From assembly GCF_000022065.1 (NCBI RefSeq), contig NC_011898.1, positions 1 through 64,000 on the forward strand: a stretch of 64,000 bases of DNA, read 5' to 3'. The DNA is from Ruminiclostridium cellulolyticum H10 (GTDB taxonomy: Bacteria; Bacillota; Clostridia; Acetivibrionales; DSM-1351). This document shows positions 1 to 10,316 of this stretch, in pieces. The notes under the pieces are model-generated. The model saw only the letters and a program-made list of their open reading frames with translations, was not told the DNA's origin and searched no databases. The translations under genes and the position numbers were made by a program. The stretch's first letter is position 1, and the number at the start of each line of letters is the position of its first letter.

Positions 1-26
1 GTATAACCAAGGTGGGCGAAGGGGAC

Positions 27-1349
27 ATGAACGTGCAACTTAATGAAATATGGAATCGAACATTGGAATTATTAAAAGGTGAAATGACTGAAATCAGTTT
101 TAACACTTGGATTTTAACAATAGAACCTATATCAATTGATTCTAATACAATCACTTTAGGAGTACCTGCTGATTTTAATAAAGGTATCCTTGAAGCAAGA
201 TACTCATATCTGATAAAAAATGCATTAAGGCAAATTAGTCACAGAGACTATAATATTTATTTTGCTATACCTTCACAAACACCAGTTAAACCCGTAGCTC
301 AGGAATATACTGAAGACTCTAATATGTCATTCCTAAATCCTAAATATACATTTGATACATTTGTAATAGGAAACGGAAACAGGTTTGCCCATGCGGCATC
401 GCTGGCTGTTGCGGAGGCACCAGCAAAGGCATATAATCCTCTTTTTCTATATGGGGGAGTTGGTCTTGGAAAAACACATTTGATGCATGCCATAGGCCAT
501 TTTGTGTTAAGCCAGAATCCGGCACTGAAAGTTCTATATGTTTCATCAGAGAAATTTACAAATGAACTGATTAATGCAATTAGAGATGATAAAAATGAAG
601 AATTCAGATATAAATATAGAAATATTGATGTATTACTCATTGACGATATTCAGTTTATAGGCGGGAAAGAAAGAACTGAAGAAGAATTTTTCCATACTTT
701 TAATGCACTGTATGAAGCCAATAAACAGATAATTATATCAAGTGATAAGCCTCCTAAAGAAATTCCTACTCTTGAGGACAGACTAAGGTCCAGGTTCGAG
801 TGGGGACTGATTGCTGATATCGCTCCGCCTGATTTGGAAACCAGAATTGCTATTCTAAGGAAAAAGGCACAACTGGAAAACCTTGATGTACCTGATGACG
901 TTATGGTTTTTATAGCAGATAAAGTTGCTTCCAACATACGTGAACTTGAAGGTGCTTTGAATAGAGTAATAGCATATTCAACTCTAACTGAAAATATAAT
1001 AAACGTCGATATGGCGGTTGAAGCTCTTAAAGATATGCTCAACAATAGTAAAGCAATTATTATAAATTCGAAAACTATACAAGAAGCGGTCGCCAGGTAT
1101 TTTCATTTAAAAACTGATGATCTTAAATCTAAAAGAAGATCCAGGGACGTTTCTTTTCCTCGTCAAATAGCAATGTACCTCTGTCGTGATATGACAGATA
1201 TGTCTCTCCCCAAAATTGGAGATGAGTTCGGTGGTCGTGATCATACAACTGTTATACACGCGTGTGAAAAGATTAATAATGATCTTAATAACAGTACGGA
1301 ATTGAAAAGAACAGTTGAGGAAATAAAGAAAAATATAACTGGGGGTTAA
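27..1349 (+). CDS. dnaA: Chromosomal replication initiator protein DnaA
   Basis: DnaA binds 9-bp boxes at oriC and, as an ATP-bound filament, melts the adjacent AT-rich DNA and recruits the helicase. The 440-residue product has the family order: N-terminal domain I ([13 protein letters not shown]), variable linker, AAA+ domain with Walker [10 protein letters not shown] (about residue 143) and Walker B LLIDDIQF, and a C-terminal helix-turn-helix with the signature [13 protein letters not shown] chose ATG 27, preceded by AAGGTGG at 9-15. A GTG at 12 is in frame but has no ribosome-binding site within the window. It heads the conserved dnaA-dnaN-recF-gyrB cluster, and DnaA boxes lie just downstream. 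Identification is secure; only the start is slightly uncertain. Confidence 0.98.
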   Translation: MNVQLNEIWNRTLELLKGEMTEISFNTWILTIEPISIDSNTITLGVPADFNKGILEARYSYLIKNALRQISHRDYNIYFAIPSQTPVKPVAQEYTEDSNMSFLNPKYTFDTFVIGNGNRFAHAASLAVAEAPAKAYNPLFLYGGVGLGKTHLMHAIGHFVLSQNPALKVLYVSSEKFTNELINAIRDDKNEEFRYKYRNIDVLLIDDIQFIGGKERTEEEFFHTFNALYEANKQIIISSDKPPKEIPTLEDRLRSRFEWGLIADIAPPDLETRIAILRKKAQLENLDVPDDVMVFIADKVASNIRELEGALNRVIAYSTLTENIINVDMAVEALKDMLNNSKAIIINSKTIQEAVARYFHLKTDDLKSKRRSRDVSFPRQIAMYLCRDMTDMSLPKIGDEFGGRDHTTVIHACEKINNDLNNSTELKRTVEEIKKNITGG

Positions 1350-1597
1350 ATCTATAATTTAACAAAAGTTATACACAGTTTATGTTGATTTGGTGATCAA
1401 AATCTGTGTATAACTTAGTGTTCTTGATTAACTTCAAGTTATGTTGAAAAAAAGTCTCGATTGGTCAACATTTTATTAACAGCAGCTAGCTGTTGGTATA
1501 ACTAAATTAGACAAGTTATACACAGATTTAACACCCCCTACTACTATTATTACTATTTTTATATATTAATTATATTTAATAAAACGGAGGCACCTAA
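1350..1597. other. Probable oriC segment: dnaA-dnaN spacer with DnaA boxes and AT-rich stretch
   Basis: The spacer has three exact copies of the 9-mer TTATACACA, a one-base variant of the TTATCCACA consensus: 1369-1377 and 1516-1524 on plus, 1405-1413 on minus. Between them lies an inverted repeat AACAGC/GCTGTT (1478-1494). Bases 1530-1584 are almost entirely A/T apart from a short C run and would suit an unwinding element. In Bacillus-type origins, box clusters lie on both sides of dnaA; the upstream half would be outside this window. The position and boxes are seen directly; the origin role is inferred. Confidence 0.8.
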
Positions 1598-2698
1598 ATG
1601 AAAGTTATTTGTTCTAAAGAAAATTTACTTAACGGGATCAATATAGTTCAAAAAGCCGTTTCAACCAAAACAACTTTGCCAATACTTGAAGGAATTTTAC
1701 TTAATGCAGATGATAAATTCAAATTAACAGGTAATGACCTTGAAATTGGTATAGAATGTTATGTTGAAGCAGATATAAGGAGTACCGGCTGTATTGTTAT
1801 AAATTCTAAAATATTTGGAGATATTGTAAGAAGACTGCCTGATTCAGAAGTCCTTATCGAAGTTACGGGTAATAACCTTGTAATTGTTGAATGTGAAAAT
1901 TCACATTTTGAGATAAAAGGAATTAATCCATCAGGCTATCCATCACTACCTGTTGTGGAAAAGGAAAATATTTTAGAATTAACACAGAGTGACTTAAAGG
2001 ATATGATCAGACAAACTGTTTTTGCAGTAGGTTCTGATGAAAATAGACCTGTATTGACTGGATCTCTTATTGAGGTGAAAGACAAAGAATTGGTTATTGT
2101 ATCAATAGACGGATTTAGACTTGCACTTAGAAGAAAAAATTTAGAAAATGATATTAATGATTTTAGTGTTATTGTACCGGGAAAAACATTGAATGAAATA
2201 TCAAAAATCCTTCAACCAACTGATGAAGAGGTTTCTGTTTATAGTTCAAACAATCAGGTTGTTTTTGATGCTAAATCATGGAGGATTGTTTCAAGACTCA
2301 TAGAAGGGAAATTTTTAAATTATAATAGTTTATTAAATAAAGATTTTGAAACAAAAGTTATTATTAATATAAAAGAGTTTCAATCAAGCCTTGAAAGAGC
2401 TTCGCTTATATCTATGAATGATAAAAATAGTCCTGTAAAGCTGTTTATAGGTAATGATAAAATAATAATTACGTCTAATGCGGATCTTGGAAATGTACGT
2501 GAAGAGGTTAAAGCTGAAATAGAGGGGAATGCTCTGGAAATAGGCTATAATCCTGCTTTTTTAATTGATGCTTTAAAGGCAATAGACGAAGAAAGAGCAT
2601 CTATATATTTTATTACTACAAATGCACCATGTACTATGAGACCGCTTATTGAAAGTAACAATGCTTTTGCGTACTTAGTTCAAGCTGTAAGAATTTAA
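1598..2698 (+). CDS. dnaN: DNA polymerase III beta subunit (sliding clamp)
   Basis: The beta clamp forms a dimeric ring on DNA and tethers DNA polymerase III and repair enzymes. The 366-residue length is typical, with three repeated clamp folds. The N terminus MKVICSKENLLNGI and the C-terminal end NAFAYLVQAVRI (family: P-x-R pattern, here TMRPLIE then a hydrophobic tail) match DnaN. ATG 1598 follows GGAGG at 1586-1590. It sits directly after the oriC segment in the conserved order and 27 bases before the S4 protein. Confidence 0.97.
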   Translation: MKVICSKENLLNGINIVQKAVSTKTTLPILEGILLNADDKFKLTGNDLEIGIECYVEADIRSTGCIVINSKIFGDIVRRLPDSEVLIEVTGNNLVIVECENSHFEIKGINPSGYPSLPVVEKENILELTQSDLKDMIRQTVFAVGSDENRPVLTGSLIEVKDKELVIVSIDGFRLALRRKNLENDINDFSVIVPGKTLNEISKILQPTDEEVSVYSSNNQVVFDAKSWRIVSRLIEGKFLNYNSLLNKDFETKVIINIKEFQSSLERASLISMNDKNSPVKLFIGNDKIIITSNADLGNVREEVKAEIEGNALEIGYNPAFLIDALKAIDEERASIYFITTNAPCTMRPLIESNNAFAYLVQAVRI

Positions 2699-2725
2699 TT
2701 ATAGAACGAAATATTTGGAGGTTTT

Positions 2726-2941
2726 ATGGAGGAAGTTGGTATCAATACTGAGTTTATTAAGCTGGATCAATTTTTAAAATGGGTTGGTGCTTGTGATAAT
2801 GGAGCCTTGGCTAAGGGCTTTATAGTCGACGGTTTTGTCAAGGTTAATGGTAATGTTGAATTACAACGCGGGAAAAAGCTCAGAAACGGTGATACCGTAG
2901 AATTCAATCAAAAACAGTATAAAGTAATTCAAAATTGCTGA
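2726..2941 (+). CDS. yaaA: S4-domain RNA-binding protein, YaaA family
   Basis: This is a 71-residue protein made almost wholly of one S4 RNA-binding fold: FIKLDQFLKWVGACDNGALAKGFIVDGFVKVNGNVE. Small S4 proteins of this type lie between dnaN and recF across Firmicutes and have been linked to ribosome assembly, though their exact target is not settled. ATG 2726 follows TTGGAGG at 2714-2720. Its stop precedes the recF start by 13 bases, consistent with one operon. Confidence 0.9.
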   Translation: MEEVGINTEFIKLDQFLKWVGACDNGALAKGFIVDGFVKVNGNVELQRGKKLRNGDTVEFNQKQYKVIQNC

Positions 2942-2954
2942 ATGAGGTAATACA

Positions 2955-4073
2955 TTGATTGTCAAAAACCTGGTTTTAGAGAATTATAGAAACCATACAA
3001 ATACAAGAATCTTATTTTCTGATCGTTTTAATATTTTTTATGGTGATAATGGCCAAGGTAAAACAAATATCCTTGAAGCCATTTATTTATGTGCGTCCGG
3101 GAGATCTCACAGGACATCAAGGGACTCAGAATTAATAAAATTCGGTTGTGAAAACTTTAGTATTGCGGTTCATGTATCAAAAACCGGTGGTTTGGATAAG
3201 GATATTGAGATTAGTTATTATGAAAATCAAAAGAAGCAAATCAAGATAAATGATATTCCTATAAAAAAAATAGGTGCACTTATGGGAAATCTTTATGCTG
3301 TTTTGTTTTCCCCAGAAGATTTATTTATAGTAAAACAGGGACCTACTGAAAGAAGAAGGTTTGTTGATATTACACTCAGTCAGATAAAACCATCCTATTT
3401 TTATAATCTTCAACAAATGTCAAAGATTCTTAAACAACGAAATACATTACTCAAGAATATCAGCAGTAATCCCAAACTGATGGATACTGTTGATATATGG
3501 AATATGAGGTTAGCCGAAGTTGCAGCAGCTATTATTAAAGCAAGAAGAACTTTTTCAATAATGCTGTCTGGAATGGCTGAAAATCAGCATAATTTTCTTA
3601 CTGGTAAGAGTGAGAAAATTTCCTTTGATTATAGGTGTAGTTTTCAAATTTCAGGGCAGGATGATACAGAACAAATTGAAAAACTCTATCTGGTACAGCT
3701 TGAAAAAAGTATGCAGCGGGATATAGTCCTTGGATATACTACTGTAGGTCCTCATAGAGATGATTATGATATTATGATTAACGATAAGAGCCTGAAATTA
3801 TATGGTTCTCAGGGACAACAAAGATCCGCAGTTCTGTCATTGAAAATTGCCGAAATTGAGTTAGTAAAAAAGGCGACAAACCAATATCCTGTCCTACTTT
3901 TAGATGATGTTATGTCTGAATTGGATAAGAATAGGCAAAAATATTTAATGGACAGCATTAAGGAAGTTCAAACATTTATTACTTGTACAAATAAAGAGCA
4001 TTTTGGAAATTTATTATCAGCAAACAGTAATTTTTTTAAAATAGTTGGCGGAAATATTCATAGTTGCATGTAA
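2955..4073 (+). CDS. recF: DNA replication and repair protein RecF
   Basis: RecF is an SMC-like ATPase that helps load RecA at gapped DNA with RecO and RecR. The 372-residue protein starts with the family N terminus MIVKNLVLENYRNH, has Walker A GDNGQGKTNILEA (about residues 30-42), the QGPTERRRFVD region, an ABC-type signature near SQGQQRSAVLSLK and Walker B PVLLLDDVMSELD. The start is TTG 2955, supported by GAGG at 2944-2947; no ATG fits as well. It is in the canonical position between yaaA and remB. Confidence 0.97.
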   Translation: MIVKNLVLENYRNHTNTRILFSDRFNIFYGDNGQGKTNILEAIYLCASGRSHRTSRDSELIKFGCENFSIAVHVSKTGGLDKDIEISYYENQKKQIKINDIPIKKIGALMGNLYAVLFSPEDLFIVKQGPTERRRFVDITLSQIKPSYFYNLQQMSKILKQRNTLLKNISSNPKLMDTVDIWNMRLAEVAAAIIKARRTFSIMLSGMAENQHNFLTGKSEKISFDYRCSFQISGQDDTEQIEKLYLVQLEKSMQRDIVLGYTTVGPHRDDYDIMINDKSLKLYGSQGQQRSAVLSLKIAEIELVKKATNQYPVLLLDDVMSELDKNRQKYLMDSIKEVQTFITCTNKEHFGNLLSANSNFFKIVGGNIHSCM

Positions 4074-4140
4074 ACGATAATTTGCAATAACTAGTTTATT
4101 AATGTAAAATTGGGTTTAGAGATTTATGGAGGATTTAAGT

Positions 4141-4410
4141 ATGTTTTTGCATATTGGCGGAGATGTTGTTATTCCTATAAAAAATGTAATAGCAATTATG
4201 GATATAGATACAACAACAATTTCTAAGGATACGAGAGAATTTCTCAAAGTAGCGGAAGAAGAAGGATTTGTGAAGAGTATATCGGAGGATTTGCCGAAAT
4301 CATTTATTATTACGGAGACTGATAAAAAAAGTAAGATATATTTATCTCCGATATCATCGGTTACTTTACAAAAGAGATCAAAATATATAACTGATATTTC
4401 AAATATTTAA
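4141..4410 (+). CDS. remB: RemB/YaaB-family extracellular matrix regulator
   Basis: An 89-residue protein starting MFLHIGGDVVIPIKNVIAIMD, typical of the DUF370-related RemB (YaaB) family found between recF and gyrB. In Bacillus subtilis RemB, with RemA, promotes biofilm-matrix gene expression; the role in clostridia is not established. I start at ATG 4141, 8 bases after GGAGG (4128-4132). An in-frame ATG at 4126 overlaps that ribosome-binding site and is unlikely. It ends 31 bases before gyrB. Confidence 0.88.
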   Translation: MFLHIGGDVVIPIKNVIAIMDIDTTTISKDTREFLKVAEEEGFVKSISEDLPKSFIITETDKKSKIYLSPISSVTLQKRSKYITDISNI

Positions 4411-4414
4411 CTGA

Positions 4415-6370
<1,956 letters not shown>

Positions 6371-6380
6371 TGTATTATAA

Positions 6381-6408
6381 AAAAGAGGAGTATATACTCC
6401 TTTTTTTA
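6381..6408 (+). terminator. Rho-independent terminator after gyrB
   Basis: GGAG-TATATA-CTCC (6387-6400) forms a hairpin extended by A/T pairs and followed by seven T residues. It lies 10 bases past the gyrB stop and separates the dnaA-gyrB block from the segregation locus. Confidence 0.8.
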
Positions 6409-6427
6409 TTATAATTTTTCATTAAAA

Positions 6428-6443
6428 TGTTTCACGTGAAACA
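6428..6443. other. parS centromere site 1
   Basis: The 16-base palindrome TGTTTCACGTGAAACA is an exact match to the canonical bacterial parS sequence bound by ParB/Spo0J. It lies upstream of parA in non-coding DNA. Confidence 0.95.
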
Positions 6444-6486
6444 CTATAATGACACAATATTATAATATTTGATTTAAACTTGTGAA

Positions 6487-6502
6487 TGTTTCACGTGAAA
6501 CA
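6487..6502. other. parS centromere site 2
   Basis: This is a second exact TGTTTCACGTGAAACA, 59 bases after the first (start to start). The pair lies between gyrB and the parA promoter, where ParB spreading could also affect parAB expression. Confidence 0.95.
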
Positions 6503-6524
6503 TTTTACAAATTTATTATATTCT

Positions 6525-6553
6525 TTGTATTATCATATCTCATATGATATAAT
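6525..6553 (+). promoter_or_regulatory. Candidate parAB promoter with internal inverted repeat
   Basis: TTGTAT (6525-6530), a 17-base spacer and TATAAT (6548-6553) form a vegetative-type promoter 86 bases before parA. The spacer holds an inverted repeat ATCATAT-CTC-ATATGAT (6532-6548), placed where a repressor could block RNA polymerase. A second hairpin AACACC/GGTGTT followed by Ts (6575-6594) lies in the leader. The operator and attenuator roles are inferred. Confidence 0.65.
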
Positions 6554-6638
6554 TTTCAATTAGAGAACGAAGTGAACACCTTTTAGGGTGTTTTGTTAAT
6601 TATGTGGTTAATAAAGCTCGATAAGGAGTGAGGTTTTT

Positions 6639-7412
6639 TTGGCAAAAATAATAGCCATTGCTAACCAAAAGGGTGGCGTAGGGAAAACGACAACAGCCGT
6701 AAATTTAAGTTCATGCTTAGCGTATAAGGGTAAAAAGGTTTTGGTTATTGATATTGATCCACAAGGGAATACAACAAGCGGCCTGGGTATAGATAAAAAA
6801 AATATAAAACATTCTGTTTATGATGTTATTATAAATGATGAACCAATTGAGAATACATTATTAGAGGCATGCATAGACGGTTTAATGATATGTCCGTCAA
6901 ATATACAGCTTGCAGGAGCTGAAGTTGAACTTGTATCAATGATTTCAAGAGAAAACAGGCTTAAATCAGCATTATATTACATACGCAAGGAATTTGATTT
7001 TATTATAATAGATTGTCCTCCATCCCTAGGGTTGCTTACTTTAAACTCCCTCACTGCTTCAGATACGATTTTAGTTCCAATCCAATGTGAGTATTATGCA
7101 TTGGAAGGATTAAGTCAACTGATGAATACTGTAAAACTTGTTCAAAGGCATTTAAATCCACAATTAGAGGTTGAAGGTGTAGTTCTTACAATGTTTGATG
7201 CACGTACCAATCTGTCAATTCAAGTGGTAGAAGAAGTTAAAAAATATTTTGGTAATAGGGTATACAGGACAATTATCCCTCGAAATGTTAGATTAAGTGA
7301 GGCACCAAGTTTTGGTCTTCCAATAATCCTATATGATGCAAAGTCAAAGGGTGCCGAATGTTATATAGATTTAGCTGAAGAAGTTATAGAGTATACTGAA
7401 GAGGTGGTATAA
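6639..7412 (+). CDS. parA: Chromosome-partitioning ATPase ParA/Soj
   Basis: ParA (Soj) is a deviant-Walker ATPase that dimerises on DNA, is stimulated by ParB-parS, and in Bacillus also regulates DnaA. The 257-residue product has the deviant Walker A KGGVGKTTT near residue 11, DIDPQGNTTSG, Walker B-like DFIIIDCPPSLG and NVRLSEAPSFG. It starts at TTG 6639, with AAGGAG at 6623-6628. The stop is 5 bases before parB, so the two are co-transcribed. Confidence 0.96.
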   Translation: MAKIIAIANQKGGVGKTTTAVNLSSCLAYKGKKVLVIDIDPQGNTTSGLGIDKKNIKHSVYDVIINDEPIENTLLEACIDGLMICPSNIQLAGAEVELVSMISRENRLKSALYYIRKEFDFIIIDCPPSLGLLTLNSLTASDTILVPIQCEYYALEGLSQLMNTVKLVQRHLNPQLEVEGVVLTMFDARTNLSIQVVEEVKKYFGNRVYRTIIPRNVRLSEAPSFGLPIILYDAKSKGAECYIDLAEEVIEYTEEVV

Positions 7413-7417
7413 AACTT

Positions 7418-8263
7418 ATGATAAAAAAAGGTCTGGGTAGGGGACTTGGAGCACTAATCTCAAATGAGGCATTAGAAGAAGAATCAGGTATTTTACAACT
7501 GAGAATAAATGAATTGGAGCCTAATATAGGACAACCACGTAAAAATTTTGATGATGAGAAACTTGTACAGCTTGCTGAGTCTATAAAACAGCATGGTATA
7601 ATTCAACCTATTATCGTTAAAAAATCAGATAGTATTTATACAATAATTGCGGGTGAAAGAAGGTGGAGAGCCGCAAAATTAGCGGGTTTGACTAATGTAC
7701 CGGTTATTGTAAACAATTTTTCCAATAAACAGACTATGGAAGTTGCCCTTATAGAAAATCTTCAAAGAGAAGACCTGAACCCAATTGAAGAAGCAGAGGC
7801 TTTCCTGCACTTAATGGATGAGTATAATTTGACACAGGAGCAAATTGCCGCAACTATTGGGAAGAGCAGGCCTGCAATAGCAAATTCATTGAGATTACTA
7901 GGATTGAAAGATGATGTCAGAAAATACATTATTAGCGGTGAACTAACCAGTGGACATGCAAGAACATTGGTTATTATTCAAGATGAAGAGTTACAGAAAA
8001 AAGCTGCTGATTTTATAATTGAAAATAAATTAAGCGTAAGAGAAACTGAAAATTATGTAAAGAAGCTGTGTAAAGGGAATAATAAAGTTAGAAAAACGAC
8101 TGAGGTAAGTAACCCTGAATTAATAGATGTTGAAAATAAGCTAAAAAATATTTTAGGCACAAAGGTTAAATTACAATCAAAAAATAACAAAGGCAAAATA
8201 ACTATTGAATACTATTCTAATGATGAGTTGGAAAGATTATTAGATTTTTTTTATAAGATTTAA
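7418..8263 (+). CDS. parB: Chromosome-partitioning protein ParB/Spo0J
   Basis: ParB is a CTP-dependent DNA clamp that loads at parS and spreads, recruiting SMC condensin. The 281-residue protein shows KKGLGRGLGALIS at the N terminus, a ParB/Srx domain with GERRWRAAKLAG and ENLQREDLNPIEEA, a central helix-turn-helix (TQEQIAATIGKSRPAIANSL) and a C-terminal dimerisation domain. Its cognate parS sites lie about 0.9 kb upstream of parB. In Bacillus the homolog also affects sporulation through Soj. Confidence 0.96.
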   Translation: MIKKGLGRGLGALISNEALEEESGILQLRINELEPNIGQPRKNFDDEKLVQLAESIKQHGIIQPIIVKKSDSIYTIIAGERRWRAAKLAGLTNVPVIVNNFSNKQTMEVALIENLQREDLNPIEEAEAFLHLMDEYNLTQEQIAATIGKSRPAIANSLRLLGLKDDVRKYIISGELTSGHARTLVIIQDEELQKKAADFIIENKLSVRETENYVKKLCKGNNKVRKTTEVSNPELIDVENKLKNILGTKVKLQSKNNKGKITIEYYSNDELERLLDFFYKI

Positions 8264-8301
8264 AAAACGAGCTTTTAAAATCGATTTTAAGGCGTTTTTT
8301 T
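8264..8301 (+). terminator. Hairpin after parB, probable terminator
   Basis: An imperfect stem ACGAGCTTTTAAAAT/ATTTTAAGGCGT is followed by seven T residues. Its core TTAAAATCGATTTTAA (8275-8290) is a perfect 16-base palindrome. A similar short hairpin without a T tail is at 8364-8382. Confidence 0.6.
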
Positions 8302-8425
8302 GGGTGAGGTAATGATAAAATATTCCTTATAATTAAAGTTCTCAAAAATCGAAATAAGCGTCTTTTAAAACATGGTTTTAAATTAATCGATTACATGAAG
8401 TTAATCTACAAGGGAGCAGGTTAAG

Positions 8426-8956
8426 ATGAATGACTTTTTTAGGAATATATTAAATATAGATTTTGAGATATTAGTGCTTTTTGGAATTTGTTTTATTTTT
8501 ATTATAATTAATTGCTTTATGCTTATAGCAAACATCAAAAAGACTAATAAGCTAAAACTAAAATATAAAAAATTTATGAATGGGTTAAGTGACAGAAATA
8601 TTGAAGAGCTTTTAGAAACGTGTTTGAATACCACTAACTCTGTTAGTACCAAAAATAAAGAAATTGAACTGAAGATAAATAAAATTGAAAGAAGACTTTT
8701 TCAATGTATACAAAAGGTCGGAGTTGTCAGATTTAATGCATTTGATAATGTAGGAAGTGACCTGAGCTTTGCTATTGCTCTTCTTGACAATAACGATTCA
8801 GGTGTTGTTATAAGCGGAATATATGCAAGAGAAAGTTCTTCAACCTATTCCAAGCCGGTTGTATCCGGAAGTTCAAAGTATACTTTATCGGCAGAAGAGA
8901 TTCAAGCAATAGATATAGCAAAGAAAACAAATGTAGAGAGAAGCTATATTGAGTAA
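8426..8956 (+). CDS. DUF4446 family membrane protein
   Basis: A 176-residue protein with one N-terminal membrane segment (residues about 14-37), a basic coiled-coil linker (KINKIERRLFQC), then a compact domain containing VGVVRFNAFDNVGSDLSFAIALLD and SGVVISGIYARESSSTYSKPV. That conserved core marks the DUF4446 family, which commonly follows parB in clostridia. No function is established. The ATG has GGAG 11-16 bases upstream (AAGGGAGCAGG at 8410-8420). The position suggests a link to chromosome segregation or the cell cycle, but that is guilt by association only. Confidence 0.82.
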   Translation: MNDFFRNILNIDFEILVLFGICFIFIIINCFMLIANIKKTNKLKLKYKKFMNGLSDRNIEELLETCLNTTNSVSTKNKEIELKINKIERRLFQCIQKVGVVRFNAFDNVGSDLSFAIALLDNNDSGVVISGIYARESSSTYSKPVVSGSSKYTLSAEEIQAIDIAKKTNVERSYIE

Positions 8957-8999
8957 ATAATTAATTACTGTTTCCGGTATTTAAGTGGAGGCCTTTTAC

Positions 9000-9761
9000 A
9001 TGAACATTCATTTTCATAGTAATAAAGAAAATAAAAATGAAAAAAAACAAATATGGATGTATGCCGTAATTTTGTTTACAGGTGCGTTTATTATACTTTT
9101 ATTGACTGCATACAGCCAGGTAAAGTTTCAGAATAATATAAGCGACTATCAGAATAAACTTTCTTCGCAGGAAAAAGCGAAGCTTACTGCTGTAACAGAC
9201 TTAAAATCAGCTTTAAAGGAAAATGAAAGACTAAATAAAGAATTGGAATCTCTACGAAATAAATTGATAGAGTCTGAGCAGGAAATTGCTACCCAAAGCT
9301 CTAAAACAACTGATATAGAGTCAAAATACAATAGTTCTGTAATTGCAACTGATGCACTTATAGCTGCCATGGAGTATTACAATAATAAAGATTATGTAAA
9401 TGCTGCTGTTACACTTAAATATGATGTTAAAATTGAATATTTGAGTCCAAAGGTTATAAATACCTATAATGATTTAGTGGAAAAGAGCTATGGTAAAGCC
9501 TCCTTAAAGTCGTATAGGGATGGTTACAGAGACTATAAAAATAAAAATTATGCAGGGGCAATAATTAATTTAAACCGTGCAATTGATTTTTCAAAAAAGA
9601 ATGAATATTACATTGATGACGCATACTATTATTTAGCAAACTCATATTATAAGAGTTCAAACTTTACTGATGCAAAAAGAATAATAAATGCATTTCAAAC
9701 TGATTATCCGAAAAGTGAGTTTGCAAGAAGTATGAGAAATCTGTTGGAAAAAATATCGTAG
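9000..9761 (+). CDS. Membrane-anchored coiled-coil protein with TPR-like C-terminal domain
   Basis: A 253-residue protein of unknown function. It has a basic cytoplasmic start, one membrane segment (residues about 19-38), a coiled coil (about 45-105, rich in KLxxxEKxxLxA patterns), and a C-terminal helical region with TPR-like or YbgF-like repeats: DYVNAAVTLKYD, YKNKNYAGAIINLNRAI and YYYLANSYYKSSNFTDAKRII. I start at ATG 9000, 8 bases after GTGGAGG (8985-8991). It follows the DUF4446 gene by 43 bases and is probably co-transcribed. The architecture suggests an extracytoplasmic scaffold. Confidence 0.75.
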   Translation: MNIHFHSNKENKNEKKQIWMYAVILFTGAFIILLLTAYSQVKFQNNISDYQNKLSSQEKAKLTAVTDLKSALKENERLNKELESLRNKLIESEQEIATQSSKTTDIESKYNSSVIATDALIAAMEYYNNKDYVNAAVTLKYDVKIEYLSPKVINTYNDLVEKSYGKASLKSYRDGYRDYKNKNYAGAIINLNRAIDFSKKNEYYIDDAYYYLANSYYKSSNFTDAKRIINAFQTDYPKSEFARSMRNLLEKIS

Positions 9762-9818
9762 AAAATACAGTGGTATTTATTACTTTTCAAAAGTTGTGTA
9801 TTATTATAAAGTAAGGTG

Positions 9819-9847
9819 TTGACAAAAGTAAAAAATCATTGTAAAAT
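9819..9847 (+). promoter_or_regulatory. Promoter for the tRNA-Ser pair
   Basis: TTGACA (9819-9824), exactly 17 bases of spacer, then TAAAAT (9842-9847), ending 28 bases before the first tRNA. The -35 is perfect and the -10 has one mismatch, as expected for a strong stable-RNA promoter. Confidence 0.85.
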
Positions 9848-9875
9848 AAAACACGTCGCTTAACAAAACCAACAT

Positions 9876-9966
9876 GGAGAGATGGTCGAGTTGGTTTAAG
9901 GCACCGGTCTTGAAAACCGGCGTAGGTGTGAGCCTACCGTGAGTTCGAATCTCACTCTCTCCGCCA
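9876..9966 (+). tRNA. tRNA-Ser(TGA)
   Basis: The acceptor strands GGAGAGA and TCTCTCC pair, followed by discriminator G and an encoded CCA (9964-9966). The anticodon stem CCGGT/ACCGG encloses TGA at 9911-9913. A long variable arm (GTAGGTGTGAGCCTAC) and T arm GTGAGTTCGAATCTCAC confirm a class II serine tRNA, reading UCN codons. Confidence 0.97.
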
Positions 9967-9975
9967 AATAAATAT

Positions 9976-9997
9976 GAGCTGGCGATTTAGCCAGCTC
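9976..9997 (+). other. Spacer hairpin between the two tRNA genes
   Basis: GAGCTGGC-GATTTA-GCCAGCTC is a perfect 8-bp stem with a 6-base loop. No T run follows, so it is more likely a processing or spacer structure than a terminator. Confidence 0.6.
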
Positions 9998-10006
9998 AAG
10001 TTTAAT

Positions 10007-10098
10007 GGAGAAGTACCCAAGTAGGTCGAAGGGGACGGTTTGCTAAACCGTTAGTCTGGGCAACTGGAGCAAGGGTTCGAATCCCTTCTTCTCCGCCA
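10007..10098 (+). tRNA. tRNA-Ser(GCT)
   Basis: GGAGAAG pairs with CTTCTCC, with an encoded CCA at 10096-10098. The anticodon stem ACGGT/ACCGT encloses GCT at 10042-10044, reading AGC and AGU. The long variable arm (TAGTCTGGGCAACTGGAGC region) is typical of serine tRNAs. It is probably co-transcribed with the preceding tRNA-Ser(TGA). Confidence 0.96.
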
Positions 10099-10108
10099 CA
10101 TTTAGCTT

Positions 10109-10136
10109 AAAAGCCCGATTTTATCGGGCTTTTAAG
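10109..10136 (+). terminator. Terminator of the tRNA-Ser operon
   Basis: AAAAGCCCGA-TTTTA-TCGGGCTTTT forms a perfect 10-bp stem (10109-10118 with 10124-10133) ending in four Ts, 10 bases after the second tRNA. Confidence 0.88.
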
Positions 10137-10149
10137 CGTTTTATAGGAC

Positions 10150-10195
10150 AACAAGGACACCGTTTTAAAATTCATTTTAAAACGGTGTCCTTGTT
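10150..10195. repeat. Perfect 21-bp inverted repeat (hairpin, TTCA loop)
   Basis: Positions 10150-10170 and 10175-10195 are exact inverse complements with a four-base loop TTCA. The arms include AAGGACACCG and TTTTAAAA. It lies 17 bases beyond the tRNA terminator, downstream of pssA as well, and has only TTT after the stem. It may be a second terminator, a small structured RNA or a remnant of a small mobile repeat. Confidence 0.7.
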
Positions 10196-10316
10196 TGATA
10201 TTTAGAGGGAAACTATGAAATGTCTCCCTACATTGCTTCAATTAAACCCTTAACTCCTTCAAAAATCCACAGACTTAATAGCTTACGGTGAAGTTATTAA
10301 CATCTTTATAATAAAA

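Noticed and set aside
12-26. GTG at 12 as the dnaA start
   Set aside because: No ribosome-binding site lies before it in the window; ATG 27 has AAGGTGG at a workable distance.
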